A DNA stretch of 64,000 nt. Origin: Scolanthus callimorphus (lineage: Eukaryota > Cnidaria > Anthozoa > Actiniaria > Edwardsiidae). The translations under genes and the position numbers were made by a program. Location of the stretch: positions 8,674,953-8,738,952 of the forward strand of contig CM066913.1 of assembly GCA_033964015.1 (NCBI GenBank), given 5' to 3'. Below the pieces are notes generated by a model. That model was not told the origin of the DNA. It saw only the letters and a list, made by a program, of their open reading frames with translations, and ran no database searches. This document shows positions 49,401 to 60,400 of the stretch, in pieces (within the stretch, counting starts at the first letter, position 1; each line of letters opens with the position of its first letter).

Positions 49401-52188
49401 GTGTTAGTATTGTAAGTTCTGTGACACTGAGGTTGGGCAACTTCCGACGGTCCTAGTGGTTCTTTAACGTCCCTCTGGTTCCGGTTAGTGTAGTGTATGT
49501 GAGAGACGGGGCCTACGGTTTAACGTCCTTATCCGAGAAGACGCGAAGGTCTAACCATTTGCAGATGTTAGAGCAAAGGCAGCACCTTCTCCTCAATTAT
49601 TAGAAAAGACCCTGAGTGTTGGCCCGGCCAGGGTTTGAACTCCCAACCTCCCGAACATAAGCCCGGCGCTCTACCACTGCGCTAACCGGTCGTCGGTTAA
49701 GTTATACCATTTAAGTTATACTCTTTTTTTTTCTTCAGATGATTGTGTTTGGTGGAATGAATGATGAGAAAGACTTGAACGATGTGTCCATTTTACAGAC
49801 CAGAGCTGCTGCCAAGCACCTCCCCCCTGCCATGATGGGTAAGAACAAACACAACAGGGGGTAGAGCAGGTAGTTTTGGTGTTTGCTAAAATAAGGGAAA
49901 GGTTCTCTAAAGTTTGTTTTACTTCTTAAGCCTTAAATTATACAGAAACTGGTATGAATCATAGTACAAAAAATAATGAGCTTTGGCATGATGCTTTGAA
50001 AACGTTCAAAGCGATTTGTGGTAAAAAAAATTATTAAGAATACTTGCTTCCAGACTTGAATTGATAGTGTTATATTGTCTTTTAGGATCAAGTCTAAATG
50101 ATTCCTTGTCATCAGAGAAAAGGTAAGTAATTTCCATATGTTACTAGAAAACGGCATGGTTGCTGATATATAAAACAGCGACATCTTCATCAAATCCTAC
50201 CAGATACAGTATTTCTAGCAAAATGCCGTAATTATTTTCGTTGGGCCTTACCTTATCATACCATTCTGTTCTTACAGCTTTTCCAGCGTTGGTAGCACTG
50301 AGGGACTGCAGACCAGTTACGACACAATCACTCCTATCCCATCACAATATCGCTTTTTTGTACCTTCCTTAGATAAGGTAATGAAATAGCCTCAGACAGT
50401 CACATGCAGCTCTTTAGCAAAGATCCGGATTGCAGATACACAAAGTTTAGAGGGACGAGGCAAAGCCAGCCCCACAGAGAATGAGAGAAAATCATAGTTT
50501 ATAGAGTGGGATTGTTATAAAGCCTAACACCATATTGTTAATATTGTACCGTCTCTTTGTTCACTTTTTCAGAGGACTATCCTTTTTGTATAATTGTGTT
50601 TGTACATAAGTATCAAAATTCAGTCAGTAAGATACAGTGTGTATTCATGAGCACAAACGTAATTGTCGGCATCATTTGAAGTTTCCCGAGCTTTCTAACC
50701 ATTCCACTCTATTTACTAATAAGAAAACGTATCTGGCTTTCTGAGAAGCTGCAGAAAAGTGTCCAAGCCCTTTTCTAGTTTATATAAAATTAGCCTGGTG
50801 TTTGGAAAGAGTAACAAAAGATTTTCATTCGGGTTTTTTCTCTATCGACGTGTTGAAGAGAATAAAAAAGACGAAAATAACTTTTACATTTCTTATAAGA
50901 ACCAGCTGTTTTGAAAATTGTAATGACACAGTGAACATGCTAATTTAATTTGACTTTCTTTCCTTTTCCTGATAGCCTATACAGCCACCTGATTTTTCTG
51001 ACGTTAAAGCAGGTTTCATCAAAAGAATAGAAGAAGTCTTTGACGACTTGACAGCAAAGTACACCGAGTTAGAAAGGTGAGTAATTTATACAGAATGTTC
51101 CAACTTCCACTTTTTCGTTTTACTGTAATCATTTGCCAAAAATGTGCTAATATATTTTCTTTCAAGGGAACGAGAAACGCTGAAGAAATCCGTGGAAACT
51201 TTCGAGGAGGAGAAAAGTGTCAACATCGAAAAGTTTGACCAACAGCAAAAGGTGCGTTGCCGTTTATTAGTTGAGGCACTAATATAGAAATTTTAATCCA
51301 CTGCGGTTTTGGCGGCGTGAAAATATAGACATGATACAGCCTTTTCAAGAATCGTTGGACTAAAAAAGGAAAATGATACAGGATCAAAGCATTTTGTTTT
51401 CCATTGTCGAGGACCTCCAAACGAAAAGGTTTTCATCTTGTTTCTCTACACTTTTTACACATCTTTTAACTTAAGGATTCTGCGCGTTTGGCAAGTCAAA
51501 AGAAAGGGCTACGCCCATAAATTAGTTTCGTAAACATGGGTAATACAGAGACACGTTTCCTTTAGGGAGTTCACGGTCCATTTCATTATTTTCTTGACCT
51601 CAGGAACTAGAAGAACTTCTTCAGAGACATAAACAGGAAAATGAGGAATGGATTCGCGAAAAGAAAGCAGAATTGGACGAGGATCGAAAAGCAGTTGAAC
51701 AAGAACGGGTGAGTTTGATGTCTTCATTAATGTTCCTGTAAATTGACATTCTGAGCCTAACACTAACTATGGTCTAACGAAGCGCCTTTCAATGGAAAGA
51801 GTAGTGAATGAAACTCCTTCGATTGATAAGAGTTCGCTATCATTTACTCTCACATAGTCTGGTGGAGTTGCGGGTAAACACCAAATGCTACAGTCAGATT
51901 ACAGTAATACGATTTAGATACGGTCCGTGTGGACGTGGATTTTTTAAATACGGAGAAAAAAATCTCCGTTTTTGAAAATATTTGGATACGTGTGGACGAC
52001 GTCTCAGTAAGTTAAATTCTTCAAAACGTAACACTCATTCGTTGTATATTTGACTTTTGTTTCAGATGCAATTGAAAGAAGAACAGGAGAAACTGCAGAA
52101 AGAAATGGAAACGTTCGAGGAAAAGCGAAAACAGCTCGAGGCCATCGATAGGATTGGAGATATACTGACGGAAGCCAAAATGTCGTGA
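43466..52188 (+). CDS. Kelch-repeat protein with C-terminal coiled coil
   Basis: Six-bladed kelch propeller with a coiled-coil tail, 516 aa. Seventeen coding exons: 43466-43518, 44727-44857, 45900-45975, 46052-46140, 46434-46580, 46864-46915, 47520-47620, 48122-48207, 48787-48865, 49157-49242, 49739-49838, 50086-50122, 50278-50377, 50976-51076, 51167-51251, 51604-51708, 52066-52188. They total 1551 nt, exactly 517 codons, with consistent phases and GT-AG ends. Gly-Gly doublets mark six blades at residues about 34, 97, 149, 199, 251 and 305 (YIFGG, YLLGG, YVFGG, YISGG, YLFGG, IVFGG), with downstream tryptophans such as VSWERM and LTWTPL. Residues about 340-385 are a Ser-rich linker; 390-516 are Glu/Lys/Gln-rich and coiled-coil-like. 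Kelch propellers bind partner proteins and coiled coils assemble; the layout resembles RABEPK-type kelch proteins but the exact orthologue is not clear to me. Probably cytoplasmic (no signal or membrane segment). Confidence 0.9.
44961..45375. mobile_element. TIR element with 12-bp flanking repeat, 415 bp
   Basis: GGAACTTGGGCC occurs exactly at both borders (44949-44960 and 45376-45387). The ends are inverted: CGGCGGGGGGGACTCCC against GGGAGTCCCCC...CCCCG. Inside, CCCTAAGGGATAGCA-like segments recur several times. It lies in kelch intron 2. Confidence 0.75.
48221..48613. mobile_element. Large intronic palindrome, ~390 bp
   Basis: Ends ATAGAGTCCTAAAGTG and CACTTTAGTACTCTAT are inverted. The inner arms AAAATGAGGTGAATCGGTTG and the complement pair well, as do ATACATAATTT and AAATTATGTAT. 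It starts 14 bases past kelch exon 8, so it sits close to that splice donor. Non-coding. Confidence 0.75.
48895..49093. mobile_element. Inverted-repeat element, family of 58689-58922
   Basis: Ends TGTGTGTATTCCCAGAAAAA and TTTTTTCTGGAATCACACA are inverted. The interior has repeated CTCTGGAATTTCCA motifs also present at 58.8 kb. It fills most of kelch intron 9. Confidence 0.65.
49303..49695 (-). mobile_element. tRNA-derived SINE
   Basis: Read on the minus strand, the 5' end has a pol III A box (TAGCGCAGTGG, plus-strand 49674-49684) and a B box (GTTCAAACCC, 49631-49640) at tRNA-like spacing, as expected of a tRNA-derived SINE. The tail end has AAGCGCTTTGAGCGATGATA and a TATATAAGC segment. It lies in kelch intron 10. 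A clear target duplication was not found. Confidence 0.75.
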
Positions 52189-53138
52189 TTTTGCACGTAG
52201 AGTCATGGACACAAAATGGCTGATGATGAATTGAATATTAAAATACATTGGGACATCCCAGCTGGCCAGGGGATAGTCAGGAAGTTCGTTTGGGGCAGGG
52301 GAGGACCCTGTGATAAAGTAACTATTTTCCATATGTTTACTTTCTTTTGCGTCAACCGAAAGAAGCTCCCATTTGACTACTGCTCTGTGCCTGATAATTT
52401 ACATACAGTACAAACTATAGTCTTGTAAGGGGGAAATTACGAAAACGCCTCGAGAGAAAAAATATTTTTTGGACAGACCATTTGTTTGTTTTTCATTTAC
52501 GTACCCTTTTCCAAGATCAGGCAGAAAGCTAGCAAAATATAGCAGTATACTGTAAGCTAATAAAAATCGTGGCCAATACTGGATCACGTTTCGTAAAGTG
52601 AATTTGCATTTTGTTTGGCTTATATTTTCGCACTCCGTGCTCGGTGTGATTTGAAAGCATATACAAGTTAGAACAAATAAACAGACCTTGGGTGTGGCTA
52701 GAATTTAAGAACGGCAGGCTTTACAAAATATATGGTGCCCCCCCATTTGTCCAATTCATTTACCTTTTTGTTAACAATAACTTTCATCACTAAAGGGGGT
52801 CACAGACACCCCAAGACCCTACGCCCTGGCAGAAATAGGCGAGTTTAATGATGTCAAAAGCTCATGATGATGTATAGAACGTTTTATAACATTTGAAGTA
52901 TATTTATAATGTAATCTTAGAGGGTAAAAATACTAGATGTAAAAATAAAAGGTGTGTTTGCTAAATATTTTCCAAGTCACATGACTTAGCTAGGCTAATT
53001 CGCTAAAGCTGTAATGGAGTTTGCAGAAAGCGAAAAAAATGTAAAACTTTGGTTTTATTCAGGACCAAATGAGAAACAATAAATGACTAGCATGCAGTCG
53101 AGGTCATACTCTCTAGCCATACTATCCCGCTCAGCAGT

Positions 53139-53260
53139 CAGTCTAGTCATACTCTCCTGCTCAGCCCGTACTTTGTGTCGGTCATGCAACGCTTCTCTCC
53201 CCACTAAAGCGTTGCGTGACAGACACAAATAACGGGCTGCGCGGGACGCTAGTCTAGTCA
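53139..53260. mobile_element. Inverted-repeat element, 122 bp
   Basis: The arms CAGCCCGTACTTTGTGTCGG and GTCATGCAACGC on the left pair with GCGTTGCGTGAC and ACAAATAACGGGCTG on the right around a short loop. MITE-like. Confidence 0.65.
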
Positions 53261-53837
53261 GGGAACACATGTATTATCCCGTGCGATTTTTTTATGATTT
53301 CAAGATTAAACCAATACCCACCAAGTGTTTTATAGGTGGAGCTGGAACACGCGGTAAATGTTCGTGGTGCTTTGGAAATAGTGTTTATCTTGTTTCATTT
53401 TTGCTGTGTTTAGCGGAATTTCTTTTAGGACTTTTAAGGCCTGTCTCGTGGAAAACCTCCCTGTGCATATACAGAGGTATCAGAAGGAACATTTTGGTGT
53501 ATTTTTCAGTGTAGGTCGAGCCCATGTCGGTCCTCTCTAAACACCTTAACCTTTTTATATACCAAATTAAAGTTTCCCCATTGGCATCGGGCCAATCAGA
53601 GCCGAGTCCCTCCAACCGCGTTCTTAGCCTCCCGGCAAGCTCTCTTCTGGTCACTCTCTCAAGAAGCTTCTACCAAAAAACTAGCCTCAAAACAACGTGC
53701 GCGCGCTTTGCCATATGAAGCCTGACGCGTGTAGTCCGCCGCGCGCCCAATATATAAACAAAAGAAAACTTCAGCAGAAACAAAGAGAGCCTGCGGGCAG
53801 GCTACCTTTCTACGAAAAAAAAAATTAAAATAAGAAA

Positions 53838-54060
53838 AGTCGGCGTTACAACGTAGGTTTTAGTTGTATTTTAGTACAATATTTCGGCTGGCCAAACCAG
53901 CCTTCTTCAGGTACTGTGAATACATAATGGCATGATACGACTTATATATAAGGTGAAACGTGATACAATAAAAATAATGATGATGATGACGTTTGTGATG
54001 TGACACTAGATAAGCAACATAAAAATGAAAGGAAAAGATAAATACAATATAATCTAAAAT
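53838..54060 (-). mobile_element. Retroelement remnant, Penelope-like by end motif
   Basis: On the minus strand it carries CTGAAGAAGGCTGG and CCAGCCGAAATATTG, a motif pair I know from the terminal repeats of Penelope-like retroelements. No reverse transcriptase frame is present. Borders are approximate and the class is inferred from the motif only. Confidence 0.4.
53882..53910 (-). ncRNA. Candidate hammerhead ribozyme core
   Basis: Minus strand: CTGAAGA (the CUGANGA box), then a 6-bp stem GGCTGG/CCAGCC with a five-base loop, then GAAA. A possible stem III (TTGTA...TACAA) follows. Penelope-like elements are known to carry hammerheads. One A between box and stem is unpaired, and stem I and the cleavage site were not identified. 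Confidence 0.4.
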
Positions 54061-54407
54061 GAAGTCTCATCTCGTCGATTCAATCCGTCAGGCTCAAGGG
54101 TACCAGCACGTAGGATGAGTGTGGCCTCTCTTGCCTTACGAATTGAATCTCGATTAGTCTACGAAACGAGCACCTATGAAAAGTGCCATCGTTTTGATTC
54201 AGGCTACCCTGAATCAGCTCCATAACACTTTGGAACACAGCTACTGCTACATTTTAATAGTTGTGTTGTCAAATGGGCGTGTCGATCAACGTTTCTCTCT
54301 TTTTAGTGAATGAAGTCACAGTCAGGGGAAAGCCCCCCAAAATAGACCAATCACCTTCGAGTAGCGCCCAGATCACCTGAGCCCGGAAACGGGCTCTAAA
54401 ATTCAAG

Positions 54408-57400
54408 ATGGCGGACGAGTCAGAGCCCTTGCAGAACGACCTGTTTTACCGCGAATCTCTGTCTAAATTACTACGAAACATCACATCATTACTAAACGAA
54501 GATGATTTCAGAGCTATGAAGCGTTTCTTATACGATATTATTTCCACAAAAATCGGAGATCGGTACGGAAATTCGCAAGAACTTTTAGATGCATTGTGTC
54601 GAGCAAGATGCATCAACACTTACGACCTCGATCTGCTTGAAGATATGGTTGGTGTAACAGGAAGAGAGGAAATTGTGCAGATGATTTTGCATTACAAGAA
54701 CAAAAGAACTCATAAGGTCGAATATCTGAGCTTCGAGGATCTCACAAACATCAGAAATCCAGGTAAACCTTGGAGATTGTTTGTTTGTTTGAAGTGGCAG
54801 CTTGTCTAGCCAGCAGTGTCAAGCGAAATTAATTTAAAACGAATTCAACATATTTTCCCTTCATGAACCCCGTTTTTATGGCGTATGAACTTTAAGAGCA
54901 TCTAAACCCTCTGAGGCAATCTGCTAAAAAGGTAATAATTATTTTGAACCCCATTTGAGAAATTTGTTTTGTTCCCTGCTGTGGTTTGGTAAGTTTATGT
55001 CCGTTTTGTGCCGCCGGAGGATCTCGTTCCACCTTTTATACATCCATTAATTAACAATTAGACCTCAAGGCCGAATGTGCTATGATGAATAGACCATGAG
55101 GCCGAAGGCCGAATGGTCTATTGATATCATAGCACATGAGGACGAGAGGTCTAATTGTTTTAGTATAAACCAACTAGTTTGTCGGTTTTGGCAATGAATT
55201 CCATTATTTTATGTTGAAAAAATCAAGTTTTCTTGCAAAGAAAGGTGGTGGTTTTGCCAGGCACGGTCTATCACTAATAGACCATTAGTAGCTCAGCCAA
55301 TCAGAATGCAGGATTTGTAATAGACCATTAGTTGGTTTATACTAAATTTGGATAGATCAAACCCACGCAAAGAATAAATTTTCAAACACTTACAAGCATT
55401 TGAATCCCCTGTAAGTCTGCCCATAAACAGGCTTTGTATTAGAGACATAAGTCTAACAGGGCCCGTGGTTTGATGCGGGATTTTTCCTTAAATTATGCGC
55501 GATTTTTTCTGAAATTATGCGCTAAAAAATCGAAATTATGCGCTAAAAATACGGGATTGCGCAATATTTTTTTACAGGTGCCGTAACATATTTTGCTCTT
55601 TTCGTCTGTTTTGTTACGTGGATATAGCTGCTATTTAACTTTAACAACTTTTGTTTGTCTATAAAGTGCTCTGTGATGAGTTCCAATCGCTTAGCTTTAC
55701 TAACGTTATGCTGCTACGTTTTCTTCCAAGGGAGACGTGTGTTTTCGCTTTTAATAAAGCTTATTACTTTCTTACAAAAAAACGTTACCAACTACCGGTA
55801 ACTTCCGTTACACGGTAGTAAAGATTAGTAAGTTTGGTCTTCTTTCGTTTACTTGTCTCAGACCAAGGCACACTTTTTTCATACCGCAAGGATCATAGCA
55901 ACGCACTCCTATCCAACCATGAACTAAACGGTCACAAGAGCTATACGCATACTCAGAGCTATCGTTACGATCTCTCATTATCACAAACATCGTTGCGCTT
56001 GTTTGCCGTCGTTCTGCGCGTAATTATCAAAATTAATCCTGATCGCGAGATCGATCTGCACTATCGTCGGAGGTAGTGTAAGAGCTTTTATAAAACCGGA
56101 AACGTGCCACGTTATTGTCAGTGTTTTTTGTTGTTATCGAGGGAGCTGTTGGTGTGCCTGGTATTTTTCGCGTTGCTGTTTGTGAAATGAAATTGCTACT
56201 GTAACAATAACAAAGATCCATGAAAAAGCGTAATGTCATGTGATCAATGTGAACTGCATAAAGTCGACCGTGTTTATCGCGGTTAGCGTTCTGTTCCGCC
56301 TTGATTTTACTTTGTAAGATAACCAAAGCGCAAACATGTTTGAATCTATCTTGCTCAGCTGGAAATATTAGTCAGTTGGCCAATTAGGCACGTTTTATTG
56401 CTTTTCGATAGAGTGGTTTTCACAAGACTGCCGTGAAACCAATCGCAAAGTAATTACACTAATTCTGAACAAAACGTATAGGAGTAATTACAAAGTAATT
56501 GCGAATTACTCGCGACAGTCATGTCGCGAGTATGCTATTAGCATAGAACGCCTTGTTATTCTCATTTCTATCGAGTTGTTTTGACGTTGGACAGACGATT
56601 TCAGAAGAAATGTATCACTCTTGTGAGAAAAAATAGGAAAGAAAATTTGAAATTCACCAAGGAATGATGCCTTTTTGATGTTTTTCACAAAATTTGGGAA
56701 ATTATGCGCGATTATGCGGGATTTGACCGATTATGCGCATTATGCGGAGAAAGCCAAATTATGCGTTTCCGCACCAGCACATCAAACCACGGGCCCTGGT
56801 CTAAGGTCCCAGATGATTATCTATTAAAAAATAGGCTTTCTAGGCCAAGCAAAAAAAAGGTTTCATTTTTTGGGTCCCATCAAAATTTTTATTATTTGCT
56901 ATGTGTAACCAAAGACCTATGAAGCAAGAAATAACTGATGCTACTGACATTCAACACATTACAGGAATAAACTAAAGTGTTAATTTCAGCTATATCTGAC
57001 CTGCATTAATTAACATTCAAACTCTAAGTGAGGGTCGCATGTTAGACCAAGTAGTCATCTATGCCTAAATTATCTAAACCGAGAAGTTTTTGAAATAATA
57101 ATAATATGCGCCTGCCCGCTCACCTGTGGCTCATGATACAAAAATTTGACGACATAAAGCGTGGTAAATAATAGTCTGGATAATGTCAAACTCACTCGAT
57201 TTGTTTATTATGTGCTGTATTTTAACCAACACAGTTGTGCCTAATTTTTTGGCCTTTGATTTTGATGCTAGCAATTAAATTGTGCTCTTAGTTTATTCTT
57301 GATTTCAAGTCTCTTCACAATTCCTTTAATGCTAATCCATGTATAAACCTGTAATCCATTAGGCTTCCAAAAATTTCCCCATGCCTTTTCTTTAATCAAG

Positions 57401-60400
57401 AATCCTTATAAAAGATCTCATGATATTTAATTCACACTTCGTAAAAAAGGTTTGGATTGATACATAGGTTTTCTCATACAGGTTGGTGTAAATACAAATA
57501 ATTATCTTACAGGTTTTATTTAGTTTAAAGAATGCCTGTCGACCGTCATGCAACGCGGCCGTGTAAACAAACCAAATGTGCAAGGCGTTCCTCACTTTGC
57601 CCTATTCTGTTGCACGCAAACTCGAAGAACGTTCACAATGGCAGTCAACGCGTATGGCAGTAAAGTATGTCTAAACGTGCCAAGAAAATGACGAACTTCA
57701 AACGCTCACAAACTATTTTCGTATCATACGAAAATCGATACCACGGCCGCGTTGCATGACGGTCGACAGGCATTCTTTAAGTATCTTTTTTTTGTAGTTT
57801 CCTTCTTTTTATTATCTTTTATAAAGATTATTAAATGTAATTACATATCCCCACATTCCCTAACTAAACCATGGTTTATGGTTTAGTTTTTAAGTATCTG
57901 TGACTTTCGATTGGCAATGATAGAATTTGCATTGTCCATCTTGAAAGTCTAATTGAATGCTTAATAATGAAAAAATTAAGAGGGATTTTCTTTCCTTGGA
58001 GTCCTTGATTGGTCTCCATTAATGTTTTGAAAAACTGCCAAGAGGGGGTTATGCAGAAAATTTAAAATTATAATTTCACTTACTGAATAATGAGCAATAT
58101 GTTGATACTCAGTAGATTAAAGTTAGAAAAAATTGATTTTGATAGTTAAACAGCTGAAAAAACAAACTGAGCATTTGGTAAAACCATTTCTCTGTAATCT
58201 ATTTAGCTGCCTATAATCTCCCCTAAAATCTCCTCTTTACTGTTTTATAAAAAAACATAATAATTTCAGAAATTCTTTTTTGAAAAAAAACATTGATCAT
58301 AATAGATTGTTAATGAATACTACCAAATGTTTCACTCAGTATCAACAAACATTAACATGAGTTTCGAAAAGGATATGTATCTATAAATTTGAATAAATTC
58401 TGCTATTTAAAATAAGTGATGCACATTGATTCAGCTCCGTTGTGGAGTTGATGAAAGGTGATCCACACAAAAGACATGCTGAAAAAACTAGCTGCCCTTT
58501 CAGCTAAAAATGCTGCTCTTTGAAAGGGCGCGCATTTCCTGTGCCTATTGTAGTGTCCATCAATGCCACAGTTTCCCATTTCCATGGAATTTTCTTGTCA
58601 GTTTTCACTGTTTTGTGAGGATTTAAAGGCTTAAAAACCAGGAAAGAAAGACATCAGTTGAATTAACAAATTAAATAATGTGGAGAATGTGTGATTCCTG
58701 AAAAAATCAAAAAATGTATGCACTTGTATACCGCAAATATCCATATTCAAGCTTACAGTATGATTGCGTCTTTCCATGGAAAGGATTAATTTGGAAATTC
58801 CAGAGGGATGGGCAGTCAAACGCCAATTATTTCTCATACAACCACGTCATTTTTCCACTGGATATCCCAGGGGGATGGGAGGGGGATCAATTATTTATTT
58901 TTGAATTTTTCTGGAATCACACAACAACAAAGTTTTATGGGTTTCCAATTGATTTGCAATACAGTAAAAACCTGCAGAAAAGAACAGGTGTTTTGGGGAT
59001 TCTGTTTTTGTTCTGATTTTGTTCTTGTACATTGGGTGTTTTCTGCAAAACCAGCCTGAAAATGTTCTTAAGGTGTTCTTAAAGTTGTATCTTAACATTG
59101 AATACTGCATACACTGCCAACAGTCAAATAAAGAATGTGATTGACAGGTGGCAGGAGTAAATCCATTTCCCGAGTCAAATCCGAGTCCGAGTCAAATCCG
59201 AGCCTGAGTCAAATTACGAGTCAATGATAAAAACTGCAATTATGTATGTAAAACTGATTTAGAATTTGAGTCTAGGGCTCCAGGTAATTACACTTTGTTT
59301 ATTTTGGAACAGAATGCATACATCGATACTGTATAACACGTCGACTGTGGCCCGTCGTTTGTCCTCAGCTTATCTGCATTACAAGTCTTTTAAAAATACA
59401 AACAAGCATTTTGCAAGTCAGCTGAAGTCAGGCCTTTCATTCTCATTAAATAATTAATTATAATTGATATGCTATATAGTATTTTCACACGCTTTTTGAC
59501 ACTTAGAAAAGTAGAAACAAAAGAAATCGCAATGTAAAGAGAAGCTTCGAGAGCAAACAAATAAGCTTTGGAGACCTGCTTGAATTATCTAAAACAACAC
59601 CTGTTTACCGCTATCAAAATTGTCGATTCTTTTTATATTATGGCCCACTAAAACTCGTATACAGTTGTTTTGCTATCTGATGATAATGTTATAATTTAAG
59701 ATCCATGGCAATAGACCCACTTCTGTCCAAAAATAACACCATCGGCGGCGATATGTTGTTGCCGAACATCAAAACTTGAAAAAAACATAAGCATGAAAGA
59801 AACCTAATTTGTATTTTCTTTGTTAAGCGTATTTTGTGCTAATCAAGCCAGGGAAAAGCCATAGTATATTTTAAATGCAGAAATTCCCCATTTTGGAACA
59901 AAAATATAGCTGACTCGGACTTTTGACTCGGGCTCGGATTTGACTCGGACTCGGATTTGACTCGGGAAACCGGTGAACTCAAGGTGGCAGTCATTTTGTA
60001 ACAACAATTAGTCAAGTCTAAAAACAATTTCTAAGTGTAACCTGGAATTCCCCATACAATAACTGAGGTAGAACTGTGTGTGCAATGGTCGAGCACATTA
60101 TATTCTTGATCTACTACTCAGTACTCTACCACTGTGGGTTACTGTACATTTTTCAGGCTGCATATTGTGTTCTTGTGTATAAGGTACCTTTTTGATGAAA
60201 TTTCAGACTGTTCTTTAATGCAGGCTTTTACTCTGTAGGTCTGGCAGATTTTGTGTTTGTACTGGTATCTCTGAAATGTAAAAAAAGGTCTTCACTTCAT
60301 TGTTGATCACGTCCTAGAACTAGAATTATCAGGCTCATTCATCCAGCAGCAGCGAAAAAGTAGCACTTGATCCTATTGCATGAAAAAAACTTTGAACTGA

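Larger units (their letters stand above)
52189..54407. other. Intergenic stretch between kelch and death-fold genes
   Basis: Contains probable poly-A signals of the kelch gene (AATAAA at 52559-52564 and 52676-52681), an inverted repeat (53139-53260) and a Penelope-like repeat (53838-54060). The remainder shows no gene. The promoter of the death-fold gene should lie near 54250-54407. Confidence 0.6.
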
